Origin: Ligilactobacillus ubinensis
GTDB taxonomy: Bacteria; Bacillota; Bacilli; Lactobacillales; Lactobacillaceae
Direction of reading: 5' to 3'
Assembly: GCF_024160875.1 (NCBI RefSeq)
Contig: NZ_JAIULA010000003.1
Span: forward strand, 62,001-126,000
DNA length: 64,000 nucleotides
Shown: positions 19,856-30,435 of the stretch, in pieces
How positions within the stretch are numbered: the stretch's first letter is position 1
Layout of the letters: the number at the start of each line of letters is the position of its first letter
Translations under genes and position numbers: made by a program
Notes under the pieces: model-generated
The model's input: only the letters and a program-made list of their open reading frames with translations
The model's database searches: none
Told to the model about the DNA's origin: nothing

Positions 19856-21694
19856 TTATTTTATGGCTTGTTCGCCAAACTGCTGTTGTTGTAATAAATT
19901 AATCAAGTTAACTGCTAAACTTGACGCTAATTCTTGATTACCAATGCTTGTTGCTTGATTAAATTGCTCTTTGATATCTTTTATTTGTTGTTCAAGTGGT
20001 GCTTCTTGCATAACTACACCTAAACAATCATTAACTTCCTGCTCAGTTGAATCGGCTACAAATTCGCTCATTTCAAGCGAAACAACCACACTACGCAACT
20101 CATCATCTGGAAGAAAATCAAGAAAACTTGCACTCTCAAAATCAGTATGTTGCTCAAAATATCCCTGTGCTAACAAATAAATTGCCTGGTATTTTTCATG
20201 AATAAAAGTAAAATGTAAATGATTTTTAATTTTTAATCTAGCTGCTTGGTCGTGTAAGAATCGATACAGCAATAGACGCTCTGCCCACTCTATTTTATCA
20301 TACTTAGTTGTTCTCGTTGTTATTTGTTGCACGACTTGATGTGCTTGACTTGTTTGTTTTACAAGGGGGGCTTGTTTGTGTTGCTCTGTTTTAAGTTGTG
20401 CTTCAAGATTTAATTTATCTATTCCAAAACGTTGACTAAGCCTATTAAGATAGATATCGCGTTCAATTGGATCGGACACACTGACTAATTCATTTAATAT
20501 TTCACTAACGTATGTTAACTGTGCATTTTCATTAGTAAGGTTTTTCCCCTGTTCATAAAAACGCATATAAAAGTCTAATGGTGATTCCCGTTGCTTTTGA
20601 AGAACTTGCACAAGTTCTTGAGCCCCATACTTACCAATAAATTCATCGGGATCAAGCTTATCTGGTAGCGTAATTACACCCATCGTAAACTTTCCTAATG
20701 ATTCAAATAATTCTAATGCCCTTTTAGTTGCATGTTGTCCTGGCTCATCACCATCATAACAGATATATATTTCTGAAGTAATTCGTTGTAACTGATAAAT
20801 TTGTTCATTAGTTAAACTTGTTCCCATTGAAGCTACACCGTTTTTTATTCCAGCTCGATAGGCCGCTAAAACATCCATAAAACCTTCAAATAAAATTACA
20901 TGCTTTTTTAGTCGTATTTCTGCTTTGGCTTTATCAAAATTAAACAATATAGTTCGTTTATTAAAGATTTCTGTTTCAGGTGAATTAAGATATTTAGGCA
21001 CATCTGGCTTAACCGATAAAACTCGACCTGAAAAAGCAACAATTTGTCCATTGGCATCACGAATTGGGAAAACAATTCTATCACTAAATCGTTCGTGTAA
21101 ACTACCATCTTGCCATTCTACAAACAAACCTGATTTTCGTAATAATTGATAGTTATTTTCATCAGTATCATTACCTTTTAAAACCGCTTCTAATAATGAC
21201 TTTTCAGGCGCAAAACCTATTTCAAACTCATTTATTAAATCAAGTGTCAATCCTCTTTTTTGTAGATAATCAAATGCCTGCTCACCTAATTTGGTATTGA
21301 TTAAGATATGATGATATAACTCAGCTGCTTTACTATACAAATCTCGCAGTTTTCCTACCTTAGATTGGTTCTTAGGAACCTGCGTTGCACTTTCAATTTC
21401 TGTTGGCAATGTAATTCCGGCAATCTCAGCCGTTTTAATAACTGCTTCTGGAAACGTTAACCCTTCTAAATCCATCAAGAATTTAAAGACATTTCCACCG
21501 CGATGACAGGAAAAACAGTTAAAAATCTGTTTTTCTTCATTAACTGAAAATGAAGGTGTTTTTTCCGCATGAAATGGGCATAAACCAAACCAGTTTTTGC
21601 CTGACTTATGCAATTGAACCGATTGACTAACAACATCCAAAATATTAACACTACTACGAACTCTATCAATCACTTCTTCTGGAATTAAGTTCAA
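19856..21694 (-). CDS. dnaG: DNA primase
   Basis: DnaG makes RNA primers for replication. The zinc-binding domain has [18 protein letters not shown] and CFSCHRGGN, followed by the Toprim catalytic core ([17 protein letters not shown] with the catalytic Glu, and [12 protein letters not shown] with DxD-like acidic residues) and a C-terminal helicase-binding region. I place the start at TTG 21694, 7 bases after AAAGGGG, giving 612 residues ([13 protein letters not shown]); a longer frame to 21781 has no family resemblance in its first 29 residues. It heads the dnaG-rpoD operon. Confidence 0.95.
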   Translation of the reverse strand: MNLIPEEVIDRVRSSVNILDVVSQSVQLHKSGKNWFGLCPFHAEKTPSFSVNEEKQIFNCFSCHRGGNVFKFLMDLEGLTFPEAVIKTAEIAGITLPTEIESATQVPKNQSKVGKLRDLYSKAAELYHHILINTKLGEQAFDYLQKRGLTLDLINEFEIGFAPEKSLLEAVLKGNDTDENNYQLLRKSGLFVEWQDGSLHERFSDRIVFPIRDANGQIVAFSGRVLSVKPDVPKYLNSPETEIFNKRTILFNFDKAKAEIRLKKHVILFEGFMDVLAAYRAGIKNGVASMGTSLTNEQIYQLQRITSEIYICYDGDEPGQHATKRALELFESLGKFTMGVITLPDKLDPDEFIGKYGAQELVQVLQKQRESPLDFYMRFYEQGKNLTNENAQLTYVSEILNELVSVSDPIERDIYLNRLSQRFGIDKLNLEAQLKTEQHKQAPLVKQTSQAHQVVQQITTRTTKYDKIEWAERLLLYRFLHDQAARLKIKNHLHFTFIHEKYQAIYLLAQGYFEQHTDFESASFLDFLPDDELRSVVVSLEMSEFVADSTEQEVNDCLGVVMQEAPLEQQIKDIKEQFNQATSIGNQELASSLAVNLINLLQQQQFGEQAIK

Positions 21695-21786
21695 TTGACT
21701 ACCCCTTTCAATTCTAAAAATAAGGTCTAAATAAAAGGCATCACCAAAGTTGTGCCTTCTACACCCATTTTGTATAATCATTATCT

Positions 21787-21815
21787 ATTTTATCTCAATC
21801 ATATAATCTTGGCAA
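21787..21815 (-). promoter_or_regulatory. Promoter of dnaG-rpoD
   Basis: On the minus strand TTGCCA (21810-21815) and TAAAAT (21787-21792) are 17 bases apart, leaving a leader of about 85 bases before the dnaG start at 21694. This supports the shorter dnaG. Confidence 0.6.
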
Positions 21816-21832
21816 GCAAAATACACTCAAAT

Positions 21833-21888
21833 ATAAAAACTCCTTAAACACAGATAGTACGTTTTATTACCTTATGTTTAAGGAGCTT
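21833..21888 (-). terminator. Terminator of metA-metY
   Basis: The arms CTCCTTAAACA (21840-21850) and TGTTTAAGGAG (21875-21885) pair perfectly around a 24-base loop; on the minus strand the stem ends in TTTTTA. A short T run also exists on the other strand. Confidence 0.8.
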
Positions 21889-21906
21889 TATTTAGTTTAA
21901 TATCGT

Positions 21907-23199
21907 TTAAATTCTATCTAATGCTTGTGCTAAATCATTTATCAAATCATCTGCATTTTCGATTCCGACTGAAATCCGAATTAAATCTGGTGTTATGCCT
22001 GATTCCAGTAACTCTTCTTCACTTAATTGCGCATGTGTTGTAGAAGAAGGTTGAATAATTAAGGACTTGGCATCTGCTACATTTGCAAGTAGCGAAAACA
22101 ACTTAAGATTGGCAATTAATTCTTTTCCTGCCTGTGCACCGCCTTTTAATCCTACTGTAAAGATTGAACCTACACCCTTTGGAAAATATTTCTCTGCTAA
22201 AGATTGATAAGGACTATCGGCTAATTTAGGATAGTGTACCCAAGATACTTTAGGATGGTTAGCTAAAAATGCAACTATTTTTTCTGTATTTTGAACATGT
22301 CGTTCAACGCGTAAAGATAATGTTTCTAGACCTTGCAATAATAAAAATGAATTGAAAGGACTGATTGTAGCTCCAGTATCGCGCAAGACTTGTGCTCTAA
22401 TCTTAGTTGTAAATGCACCACCACCTAAACTGCTCCATACCAGCCCGCTATAATGTTTGTCAGGTTCTACAAAACCTGGATATCTTCCGGATTTTTCATA
22501 ATCAAATTTTCCGTTTTCAACTACAATACCACCCATTGTAGTCCCATGGCCTCCAATAAACTTTGTAGCTGAATGGATTACTACATCAGCTCCTAAATCT
22601 AATGGGCGAATCAAATATGGCGTTCCAAAAGTATTATCTACGAGCAATAAAATACCATGTTCGTGTGCAATTTTTGCAATTGCTGGAATATCTACTAGAT
22701 TAGCATTAGGATTGCCTATTGTTTCAACGTATAAAGCTTTGGTGTGTTCATTAATTTGGGCTTCAAAATTTGCTGGATCATCTGAATCAACGAAATGCGT
22801 CGTTATTCCTAAAGGAGGCAAAGTAGAAGCAAACAAATTGTATGTCCCGCCATAAATAGTAGTTGCGGAAATAATTTCATCCCCTGCACTAGCAATATTT
22901 AAAATTGCAGCAGTAATTGCAGCTGCTCCTGTAGCTAATGTCACTCCGCTTGTACCATTTTCAAGTGCTGCTACCCTAGCATCTAGCACTGCTGTTGTTG
23001 GATTGGTTAGACGAGTATAAATATTACCCGGATCTGTTAACCCAAACCGTCCTGCAGCTTGATCAGCATCTTCAAAAACATAAGATGTTGTTTGATAAAT
23101 AGGCACGGCGCGTGCTCCTGTTTCATCTATGGGTTGGCCAGCATGAACTTGTAAAGTTTCAAATGATAGTCCATCTAAATCAATTGGTTGCTTTGTCAT
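21907..23199 (-). CDS. metY: O-acetylhomoserine sulfhydrylase / Cys-Met metabolism PLP enzyme
   Basis: A 430-residue PLP enzyme of the Cys/Met metabolism family that makes homocysteine from O-acetylhomoserine and sulfide. It begins [24 protein letters not shown], a MetY signature. The PLP lysine lies in [16 protein letters not shown], and [20 protein letters not shown] and [14 protein letters not shown] are conserved. The long form, with the insert around [14 protein letters not shown], distinguishes it from cystathionine enzymes. It lies about 32 bases downstream of metA, both under the Met T-box, so the pair is a direct-sulfhydrylation route. Confidence 0.92.
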   Translation of the reverse strand: MTKQPIDLDGLSFETLQVHAGQPIDETGARAVPIYQTTSYVFEDADQAAGRFGLTDPGNIYTRLTNPTTAVLDARVAALENGTSGVTLATGAAAITAAILNIASAGDEIISATTIYGGTYNLFASTLPPLGITTHFVDSDDPANFEAQINEHTKALYVETIGNPNANLVDIPAIAKIAHEHGILLLVDNTFGTPYLIRPLDLGADVVIHSATKFIGGHGTTMGGIVVENGKFDYEKSGRYPGFVEPDKHYSGLVWSSLGGGAFTTKIRAQVLRDTGATISPFNSFLLLQGLETLSLRVERHVQNTEKIVAFLANHPKVSWVHYPKLADSPYQSLAEKYFPKGVGSIFTVGLKGGAQAGKELIANLKLFSLLANVADAKSLIIQPSSTTHAQLSEEELLESGITPDLIRISVGIENADDLINDLAQALDRI

Positions 23200-23231
23200 A
23201 TTAATGATCTCACCTTTCTAGTCTATAATTT

Positions 23232-24083
23232 TTAAAGTTTAACAGATATAGGAACACTCTGGAGCCAATTTGCAAAAAGTCTTTGACTGTAATAGCTCCA
23301 AGTATTTACAATATTTGCAACGTTAGTGCCATTCCCTCGTACAAAATAGTCGTGGGGTGCAGCAATCTTAAGGTCTTTATTTAAATCACGTTGATATTCA
23401 TCAAATAGTGTTTCTTTACCATATTCAGGATGTCCCGTAATAAAGGTATATCGTCCATCTTTAGTGGCTGCAACCATTGGTCCTGTTTTGGTATTAGTAG
23501 CCAGAATATCAAAACCAGCCTCAATAACATCTTGTTCATTATTAGTTGTATACCTTGAAAATGGTACTTTGATAGGGATTTTAATATCTGTAAATAAATT
23601 ATTCTTTTTAACTGTTATTTCAGAAGTATATATTCCAAATAACTTATCTGGTAATGTTTTTTTAGGAACTGCGGCTAATTGATACATTGCCGCTTGCGCT
23701 GCCCAACAAATACATAGAACTTTGTCACATTTTTTTTGTGCCCACGCGATAATATCACAAAATTCACCCCAGTAATCTACATCTTCAAATTCCAATTGTT
23801 CTACAGGCGCACCCGTAACAATTAAGCCATCAAAGTGCTTATTTTCGATATCTGATAGTATGGCATACTTCTCACTAATAATATTAGAAGAAATAGACTT
23901 AAATTGATGCGTCAGTGGGTACATAAAAGTTAAATTAATATTGCCCTCTACTGCTTGCAAAACATTTCTAATCTGAAGTTCTGTCTGTTTTTTATTCGGC
24001 ATTAAATTCAATACCAATAGCTCATATGTCGCAGTCGAAATATTTTCTTGTGCAGTAAAACCATTTTTGCTATAAACAGTCAT
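23232..24083 (-). CDS. metA: Homoserine O-acetyltransferase (MetA/HTS family)
   Basis: This 283-residue enzyme acylates homoserine, the first step to methionine. The catalytic Cys sits in LCICWAAQAAMYQL, and the His/Glu of the triad in FITGHPEYGKETLFDEY. The acyl-donor site reads VTGAPVEQLEFEDVDYW; a Glu after GAPV is associated with acetyl-CoA rather than succinyl-CoA use, which agrees with MetY next door. I use ATG 24083 behind GAGAGGTGA; the upstream in-frame GTG falls inside the Shine-Dalgarno. Confidence 0.92.
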   Translation of the reverse strand: MTVYSKNGFTAQENISTATYELLVLNLMPNKKQTELQIRNVLQAVEGNINLTFMYPLTHQFKSISSNIISEKYAILSDIENKHFDGLIVTGAPVEQLEFEDVDYWGEFCDIIAWAQKKCDKVLCICWAAQAAMYQLAAVPKKTLPDKLFGIYTSEITVKKNNLFTDIKIPIKVPFSRYTTNNEQDVIEAGFDILATNTKTGPMVAATKDGRYTFITGHPEYGKETLFDEYQRDLNKDLKIAAPHDYFVRGNGTNVANIVNTWSYYSQRLFANWLQSVPISVKL

Positions 24084-24100
24084 CTGTCTCACCTCTCTAA

Positions 24101-24416
24101 AAATAAAAAAGCTTTCATCTCGTAATATAACTTCTTAGTTATATTACGGGACGAAAGCTTTCGCGGTACCACCCTTATTCGTTTGCTTCTTACGTTACAA
24201 ACCTTTGCAAGTACGGCACTATTAAAAATAATAGTGATTATACTTCGCAAAATATCGCTTGCCAACGGAAAACGTAGCTATCAACAATAACCACATCATC
24301 TAGCTCAGAGCTCATCTTCAGCTTATCTCAAACACTTCTTTCACCTAAATCGAAGCTCTCTGTAGTTTGAGAACGTACTTACTCTTCTCTTCAATGCCAT
24401 TCAATATTAATTCGTT
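24101..24416 (-). promoter_or_regulatory. T-box riboswitch, probably tRNA-Met responsive, upstream of metA-metY
   Basis: The minus-strand leader contains the T-box sequence AAGGGTGGTACCGCG (around 24161-24176), a Stem I with AGTA and GGTGAAAG-like elements, and a specifier region reading GAAG-ATG-AGCTC near 24310, so the specifier codon is ATG (Met). The terminator stem CGTAATATAAC with its complement is followed by T-rich sequence at 24101-24112. When uncharged tRNA-Met pairs with the T-box, the antiterminator forms and metA-metY are expressed. Confidence 0.9.
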
Positions 24417-24422
24417 GATAAT

Positions 24423-24451
24423 AATATACCGCCACTTATCATTAATGTCAA
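24423..24451 (-). promoter_or_regulatory. Promoter of the metA T-box leader
   Basis: On the minus strand TTGACA (24446-24451) and TATATT (24423-24428) are 17 bases apart; the leader then runs into the T-box. Confidence 0.8.
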
Positions 24452-24509
24452 ATGTTTTTTTAATATAAATAGCATAAAGATTATTCCTCTAATTTAGAAT
24501 ATAAGACTA

Positions 24510-26588
24510 CTACTTAACATTCAAATTACGCAAATCACCAAAATCATTTGTTAAATCAGCAACTTCTAATAATTGGGATAATCTGTTATTTTTAACACGT
24601 TCATCATCTACCATAATCATCGTCTCATCAAAATAGGCATTAATAGGCGCTTTTAGCTTACGTAATTCTTGATATTGCTCTTCTAAACAAGTTTGTTTCT
24701 TGTCTTTTAAAGTTTGAACCGCTAGATATAGTTTCTTTTCACATTCATTTTCAAACAAATCTTGTTTGATTTCACTATTTCTTATACTTTCTGGTGCTTT
24801 TTTTGCTAATCGGATAACACGAGTTAAAGCTTCAATGCTTTCCTTAAAATCAGCATCTGTATGGTGCTTACTTAAAACTTGTGCAGCTTTTTTTATAGTA
24901 ACAAAAGCATTTGTCTTTTCTGATACTACAGTTTCCAAAATATCATGGCGGAATTTTTCTCCACTCAATACTTGTTGCAATCGATCAATGATGAATGTCT
25001 GTATTTCACTTTCATTTATCTTAGGGTCAATATTACTGTATAATTCAGGGCTTTTTTCGTATGCTGCAGCTACTGCTTGCTTTAAAACAACTGTTGATAA
25101 TGGCCATTCTTTTGCTAATGCAATTCGCACAATTCCAAGCGCTTGTCTTCTCAATGCATATGGATCATTTGATCCAGATGGTACCATTCCTGCACTAAAA
25201 AATGCCTGAATGCTATCTAATTTATCTGCAATTGATAAAACTGAACCTACCGTTGTAGTGGGCAACTCACCTTCTGCACTTGTTGGCATATATTCTTCAC
25301 GAATTGCAACTGCTACGTTTTCTTTTTCACCCATTATCCGTGCATAAATTTCACCCATTATCCCTTGCAACTCTGAGAATTCTCCTACCATACCAGTTAC
25401 TAAATCAAACTTATAAATCATTGCTGCTCGGTTTAAATCAGCTAATTGTTCTGTACTCAAACCAAGCTTTTGCCCTAAATAATTGGCTAACAATGTAACT
25501 CTTTGCATTTTTTGATAGACTGTTCCAATCTTATCGTGGAACATTACCGTTTTAAGTCGCTTTACATAATCAGCAATTGATTGTTTTTTATCTTCATTAA
25601 AAAAGAATTTAGCATCCTCTAGTCGAGCTGTTAAAACTTTTTCATTTCCAGAAATAACATTTTCCAAATATTGCTTATTACCATTTCTAACCGTAATAAA
25701 ATATGGCAACAATTCATTTTGTTGATTTCTTACATAAAAATAGCGCTGATTATCCTTCATTGAAGTTATCAAAACAACTTCAGGTACCTCTAAATATTTT
25801 TGATCAAATTTTCCTGCTAAAACAGTTGGATATTCAACTAGATTGTTAACTTCTTCTAATAAATCGGCATCAATATCTACAACCCAATCATTTTGGTTTG
25901 CTAAAGCGATAATTTGCTCTTTAATCATTGCCTTGCGTTTATCAGCATCAGCAATTACGCTTTGCACTTCTAACTGACTTGGATAGTCAGCAGCGTCACC
26001 TAATGCCACTTCTTTCCCTAAGAAACGATGTCCTTTTGTTATTCGATCAGTTGTAATGTTTAAAATAGAAAATGGAATAACGTCAGTATCTAATAAAGCA
26101 ACTAACCACCTAATCGGTCGAACATATTCAAAGCTATTACTTGCCCACCGCATCATTGTTGGAAACTTCAAGTCCATAGCTACATCTTTCATACCAGTTA
26201 AAACATCTTTTGCTTCTTTACCCGGTATAAAACGTTCAATATACACATATTCAACACCTTTTAATTCTTTAAAAAAGATATCATCAGTAGATGCCTTTTG
26301 ACCACGCGCAAAACCTTGGGCAGCCTTAGTCCAATTGCCATCTGCATCTTGCGCAATTTTTTTAGCTGGGCCTTTTGCTTCTTCTTTAATATCTGCTTGT
26401 TTATCTGCCAAGCCAAAAACTTTTACAGCTAAACGCCGGGGTGTAGAATACGATTTGATTTCTGTATATTCAAGGCGTTGCTCCTTTAAAAAAGTTGCCG
26501 TTTTTTTAACTAACTGTTCCACACTTGGAGTCACAACATGTGCTGGAATTTCTTCCAACCCTATTTCTAATAAGAAAGTATGTGCCAT
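24510..26588 (-). CDS. glyS: Glycyl-tRNA synthetase beta subunit
   Basis: The 692-residue beta subunit of the tetrameric (alpha2beta2) bacterial glycyl-tRNA synthetase, responsible mainly for tRNA binding. The N-terminus FLLEIGLEEIPAHVV and the segments RWLVALLDTDVIPF and GHRFLG are conserved, and the HD-like/anticodon-binding C-terminal part has PINAYFDETMIMVDDERVKNNRL. It starts at ATG 26588 behind GAGGAGG and abuts glyQ directly, so translation is likely coupled. Confidence 0.97.
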   Translation of the reverse strand: MAHTFLLEIGLEEIPAHVVTPSVEQLVKKTATFLKEQRLEYTEIKSYSTPRRLAVKVFGLADKQADIKEEAKGPAKKIAQDADGNWTKAAQGFARGQKASTDDIFFKELKGVEYVYIERFIPGKEAKDVLTGMKDVAMDLKFPTMMRWASNSFEYVRPIRWLVALLDTDVIPFSILNITTDRITKGHRFLGKEVALGDAADYPSQLEVQSVIADADKRKAMIKEQIIALANQNDWVVDIDADLLEEVNNLVEYPTVLAGKFDQKYLEVPEVVLITSMKDNQRYFYVRNQQNELLPYFITVRNGNKQYLENVISGNEKVLTARLEDAKFFFNEDKKQSIADYVKRLKTVMFHDKIGTVYQKMQRVTLLANYLGQKLGLSTEQLADLNRAAMIYKFDLVTGMVGEFSELQGIMGEIYARIMGEKENVAVAIREEYMPTSAEGELPTTTVGSVLSIADKLDSIQAFFSAGMVPSGSNDPYALRRQALGIVRIALAKEWPLSTVVLKQAVAAAYEKSPELYSNIDPKINESEIQTFIIDRLQQVLSGEKFRHDILETVVSEKTNAFVTIKKAAQVLSKHHTDADFKESIEALTRVIRLAKKAPESIRNSEIKQDLFENECEKKLYLAVQTLKDKKQTCLEEQYQELRKLKAPINAYFDETMIMVDDERVKNNRLSQLLEVADLTNDFGDLRNLNVK

Positions 26589-27506
26589 CTACTTGTCCTC
26601 CTCTAGTAACTTCTGACGTAGTTTTTCATCCTTAATTAAAGGAAAACCTAATTTCTTACGTTCAGTTACAAAAACCTTTGCAACTGCTTTTGCCATATTT
26701 CTGATGCGAGAAAGATAGCCTGCTCGTTCAGTTACCGAAACTGCACCACGTGCATCTAATAAGTTAAACGTATGGCTACATTTTAAAATATAATCATAAG
26801 CTGGATGAACTAATCCATTAGCAATTTGTTTTTTTGCTTCTTGTTCATACACATCAAATGCTTTAAACAACATCTCTTGATTACTTTCTTCAAAAGCATA
26901 TTTTGAATTTTCATATTCTGGTTCCTTGAAGATGTCGCCATATTTAACCCCATCAGCCCATTCTAAATCAAATACAGAATTAACATCCTGTATATATGAT
27001 GATAAACGTTCTAAACCATATGTTACTTCTGCTGCTACCGGTTTTACTTCTAGCCCACCAACTTGTTGAAAATAAGTGAATTGAGTAATCTCCATACCAT
27101 CTAACCAAATTTCCCAACCAACACCGGCACAACCCATAGATGGGTTTTCCCAGTTATCTTCTACAAACCGAATATCGTGTTCTTCTGGAACAATACCTAA
27201 TGAACGCAAGCTGTCTAAATACAAATCTTGAATATTACTTGGTGATGGTTTCATAATTACTTGAAATTGGTGATGTTGGAATAATCGATTAGGGTTATCT
27301 CCATAACGTCCATCTGCAGGACGTCTCGAAGGTTCTACGTACGCCACATTCCAGGGCTCTGGTCCGATTGCGCGTAAAAATGTATAAGGACTCATTGTTC
27401 CTGCACCTTTTTCTGTATCATATGCTTGCATTAACATACAACCTTGTTTTGCCCAAAACTGCTGCAAGGTTAAAATAATATCTTGCATTGCTAATTTTTT
27501 TGTCAT
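26589..27506 (-). CDS. glyQ: Glycyl-tRNA synthetase alpha subunit
   Basis: This 305-residue alpha subunit carries the class II catalytic core (QQFWAKQGC-type [55 protein letters not shown]). I choose ATG 27506, 7 bases after AAGGAGC (residues [10 protein letters not shown]), over an upstream in-frame ATG at 27542. It is the first gene of glyQS behind a Gly T-box. Confidence 0.97.
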   Translation of the reverse strand: MTKKLAMQDIILTLQQFWAKQGCMLMQAYDTEKGAGTMSPYTFLRAIGPEPWNVAYVEPSRRPADGRYGDNPNRLFQHHQFQVIMKPSPSNIQDLYLDSLRSLGIVPEEHDIRFVEDNWENPSMGCAGVGWEIWLDGMEITQFTYFQQVGGLEVKPVAAEVTYGLERLSSYIQDVNSVFDLEWADGVKYGDIFKEPEYENSKYAFEESNQEMLFKAFDVYEQEAKKQIANGLVHPAYDYILKCSHTFNLLDARGAVSVTERAGYLSRIRNMAKAVAKVFVTERKKLGFPLIKDEKLRQKLLEEDK

Positions 27507-27568
27507 ATTAAAAGCTCCTTGGTTTGATTTTTCGAAAATCATTTATAAACATCACACAAAATTTGTAC

Positions 27569-27781
27569 AAAAAAAGTCCCTATGCGACGCCATAAATGGT
27601 CACATAGGGACGATCTTCGAGAATCGCGGTTCCACCCTATTTCTAGTTTTGCCTAGCAACTTAATTACGTTAAGACTCCAAAAGTGCCTCTTGTACTTTC
27701 GTAACACCTGCTCTCACTAACCAGGCTCGCTTTGCTACTCTATATACAATATTCTTTTATCAACATCTCTTCTTATTAAAC
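27569..27781 (-). promoter_or_regulatory. Short T-box riboswitch, probably tRNA-Gly responsive, upstream of glyQS
   Basis: The minus-strand leader has AGGGTGGAACCGCG (T-box) near 27625-27640, Stem I landmarks GAGAGC and AGGTG, and a specifier region AGAGGCACTTT giving GGC (Gly). The terminator pairs GTCCCTATGTGACC with GTCGCATAGGGAC and ends in a run of seven T. At about 210 bases it is compact and lacks room for Stem II, like the glyQS leaders known from Bacillus. Confidence 0.9.
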
Positions 27782-27787
27782 AATACT

Positions 27788-27816
27788 AGAATAAGCGTTT
27801 TTTAAGTAACTGTCAA
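27788..27816 (-). promoter_or_regulatory. Promoter of the glyQS T-box leader
   Basis: On the minus strand TTGACA (27811-27816) and TATTCT (27788-27793) are 17 bases apart; it lies just after the recO stop codon. Confidence 0.75.
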
Positions 27817-27837
27817 TACTTTATTAAAGTATTCTAG

Positions 27838-28596
27838 TTATATTTCCCAATATTGCATCTGATCCAAAAAATGCTTTGCTTTAACGTAAACACCTACCTG
27901 TTGCCGATAAATTTCGTCTAAAGTTCGGCGTAAACGTAATTTTGTTTCTTTTTCTAAAGTTATCCCATTTATTTTGTCTAATTTAACTGCTGAAAACAAA
28001 CGTAAAAAGTAAATAGTACGTTGATCTAAGTGTAAACGATTTGGATCCAAATGCCAATGCCGTTGGCATAACAAACCACCATAGCTTTCAGAATAATCAA
28101 ATTCTAGTTCAGTTCGATGACATATTGTACAGCTTTCAAAAAATGGTTTAACCCCAAAAAATTCTAACAACTGGACTTCAATAATATTAGTGATAACGGC
28201 TGCATCGACATTTTCATCGATTAAGATAAGCGCTTGTTCAAGTTTAGCATACCAATAAGGAACCCAATCTTCTTTAAAAGCTTGTTCGCTTAAACTGAGA
28301 ATATAGGCACTGTATGCATTTAATTCAATATCTTGACTGATGTTTTGAAATTGTTCAATTTCACGTGGTGTGGTTATAAAGGATAAACCTTGATCATTTA
28401 TACTACCCAAGTATGTACCATGTGTATATGTCAAGATTGCCGCACCCAGCTTAAAGCCACGCTTGCGAACGCCTCGAACAAAGAAGGTCTTAAATCCAAA
28501 CCGATCTGTTAGTATTTTTACTAACATATCACGTTCACGATAATTCTTTCGCGAAACAACAATTCCTCTAAATTCTTCGCCTTGATGCAGCGTCAT
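27838..28596 (-). CDS. recO: DNA repair protein RecO
   Basis: RecO loads RecA onto SSB-coated DNA with RecR and promotes strand annealing. The 252-residue protein has an N-terminal OB fold (FRGIVVSRKNYRERDMLVKI, KTFFVRGVRKR), a helical body, and a C-terminal cysteine cluster (CTICHRTE and a later CQRHW) in place of the full four-Cys zinc finger. It starts at ATG 28596, 36 bases after era, as the last gene of the phoH-ybeY-dgkA-era-recO operon. Confidence 0.93.
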   Translation of the reverse strand: MTLHQGEEFRGIVVSRKNYRERDMLVKILTDRFGFKTFFVRGVRKRGFKLGAAILTYTHGTYLGSINDQGLSFITTPREIEQFQNISQDIELNAYSAYILSLSEQAFKEDWVPYWYAKLEQALILIDENVDAAVITNIIEVQLLEFFGVKPFFESCTICHRTELEFDYSESYGGLLCQRHWHLDPNRLHLDQRTIYFLRLFSAVKLDKINGITLEKETKLRLRRTLDEIYRQQVGVYVKAKHFLDQMQYWEI

Positions 28597-28631
28597 ATTA
28601 TAATTTCACCACCCATATCTCGAGTCAAAAA

Positions 28632-29534
28632 TTAATAATCGTCTTGCTTATAACCTAGTGCTCTTAGATCTATTTGGCGATCCTTCCAGTTAGGTTGAAC
28701 TTTAACCCAAAGTTCCAAGTAGACTTTGTCGCCTAACATTAACTCAATATCTTTACGTGCTTTAATGCCAATATTTTTAAGCATTTGCCCGCCTTTTCCA
28801 ATTAGTATGCCCTTTTGGGTTTTACGCTCTACAATAATAGAGGCCTGGACGTGAACTTTTTCTTCATCAGAGCGTGTAATACTTTCAACAATTACTGCCA
28901 CTGAATGTGGTACTTCTTCACGTGTTAGTTCAAGAACCTTTTCTCTAATCAATTCCCCAGCAATAAAACGTTCTGGGTGATCAGTTACCATATCACTTGG
29001 ATAAAATTGGGGACCTTTTGGAAGATTTTGAACTAATGAAGCAACTAACTCTGGACAATTATTTCCTTCTAATGCTGAAATTGGAAATACTTCTGTATAA
29101 TTAAGCGTTTTACGATAATCATCCATTATTTCCAATAATTTATCCGGATGAATTTTATCTATTTTATTAATCACTAAATAAATAGGCTTATTAACATTCT
29201 TAAGGCGTTCGATAATAAAATCATCACCTCGCCCCCGCTTTTGTGTTGCATTAACCATAAATAAAATAGCATCTACTTCATTTAGTGTTGAAAGTGCTGA
29301 TTCCACCATGAAGTCACCTAGCCGACTATGTGGCTTATGAATTCCTGGTGTATCAATAAAAACAATCTGCGCCTCATCTGTTGTATATATTCCTTGAATC
29401 TTATTCCGCGTTGTTTGTGCTTTATCACTCATAATCGCAATTTTTTGACCAATAACACGATTTAAAAAAGTTGATTTACCAACATTAGGACGTCCTAAAA
29501 TGGCAACAAAACCTGAATGAAATGAATTATTCAC
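28632..29534 (-). CDS. era: GTPase Era
   Basis: Era is a KH-domain GTPase that assists 30S maturation at the 16S 3' end. G1 is GRPNVGKS, G2 lies in [13 protein letters not shown]3 is DTPG, G4 is NKID and G5 is SALEG; the KH domain contains [19 protein letters not shown]. The 300 residues are full length. It starts at GTG 29534 after GGAAGG, about 20 bases downstream of dgkA. Confidence 0.97.
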   Translation of the reverse strand: MNNSFHSGFVAILGRPNVGKSTFLNRVIGQKIAIMSDKAQTTRNKIQGIYTTDEAQIVFIDTPGIHKPHSRLGDFMVESALSTLNEVDAILFMVNATQKRGRGDDFIIERLKNVNKPIYLVINKIDKIHPDKLLEIMDDYRKTLNYTEVFPISALEGNNCPELVASLVQNLPKGPQFYPSDMVTDHPERFIAGELIREKVLELTREEVPHSVAVIVESITRSDEEKVHVQASIIVERKTQKGILIGKGGQMLKNIGIKARKDIELMLGDKVYLELWVKVQPNWKDRQIDLRALGYKQDDY

Positions 29535-29555
29535 TAGCTAAATTCCTTCCTTTTT

Positions 29556-29957
29556 TTAATTAAAAAACAATACCCATATCTTAGGTAAAAAGATTACTGT
29601 CCCAATAAGTAGTGCAAATATCGCCGCCAATAAAACCGCTCCAGCCGCCATATCTTTAGCTTTTTTAGCAAGCGGATTACGTTCATAATTAGTAGCTAAA
29701 TCAACAACATTTTCAATTGCTGAATTCCAAATTTCACTGGAAAGAACTGCAAAAATAGCTAAAATTAGCCATAACCATTCACTTACGCTAACATGTAGGA
29801 AAGCACCTAACATTACGACCAAAATGATAGATGCAACATGAAATCGTACATTTCGTTCTTCTTTATATGCTGTTAGTAATCCGATAACTGCAAATTTAAA
29901 CGACTGTACAAAATGCCGATTCTTCCAGTTATGTTTAGGCTTATCTTTTAAGACCAT
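29556..29957 (-). CDS. dgkA: Diacylglycerol/undecaprenol kinase family protein
   Basis: A small DgkA-family integral membrane kinase with three transmembrane segments (about 45-65, 68-85, 108-130) and the catalytic signature SSEIWNSAIENVVDL. In Gram-positives this family (DgkA/UdpK) phosphorylates undecaprenol. I choose ATG 29957 (MVLKDKPKHNWKN), giving about 133 residues, though ATG 29963 and an in-frame start at 30002 inside ybeY are possible. It overlaps the end of ybeY by about 17 bases. Confidence 0.88.
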   Translation of the reverse strand: MVLKDKPKHNWKNRHFVQSFKFAVIGLLTAYKEERNVRFHVASIILVVMLGAFLHVSVSEWLWLILAIFAVLSSEIWNSAIENVVDLATNYERNPLAKKAKDMAAGAVLLAAIFALLIGTVIFLPKIWVLFFN

Positions 29958-30417
29958 ATGCATCCAGAATTTCACGTTGAAGCCCAAACATTTCTTTTTC
30001 ATCTTCAGCGCGCATATGGTCGTAGCCGTTTAAATGTAAAAAACCGTGTAAAACTAAAAAACCTAATTCACGATTTTCTGAATGACCAAGATACTCTGCT
30101 TGTTCTTTTACCTTTTGCATTGATACCATAATATCACCAATATTCTTAGGTATCGCAAAATCTACATCCTCAGGTAAAATAATCGGCATTTCATCTGACT
30201 CTTCTTCGATAGCAAAACTAATTACATCAGTTGCTTTATCAACACCACGATACTTTTTGTTAATCGCATGAATATGCTCGTTATCCATTAGTGTTACAGA
30301 CATTTCTGTATTATCTGGAAGTTTTATATACTTTCCAGCAAAATTTAATACATCTTTGATTAACTCAATTTGCTGTTGAGATACAGCATTGGTATCATCG
30401 TAAACCTCTAAATCCAT
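29941..30417 (-). CDS. ybeY: Endoribonuclease YbeY
   Basis: YbeY is a zinc-dependent RNase for 16S rRNA 3' maturation and ribosome quality control. The zinc motif H-x3-H-x5-H is seen in LHGFLHLNGYDH near residue 125, and the YRGVDKATDVISF substrate-site segment is present. At 158 residues it is full length. Its context (phoH upstream; dgkA and era downstream) is the conserved Firmicutes order. Confidence 0.96.
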   Translation of the reverse strand: MDLEVYDDTNAVSQQQIELIKDVLNFAGKYIKLPDNTEMSVTLMDNEHIHAINKKYRGVDKATDVISFAIEEESDEMPIILPEDVDFAIPKNIGDIMVSMQKVKEQAEYLGHSENRELGFLVLHGFLHLNGYDHMRAEDEKEMFGLQREILDAYGLKR

Positions 30418-30435
30418 TATTTTTCCTCTTCTTCT

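Noticed and set aside
24766-25209. 147-residue plus-strand frame opposite glyS
   Set aside because: glyS is unambiguous on the minus strand, and the antisense product has no family features.
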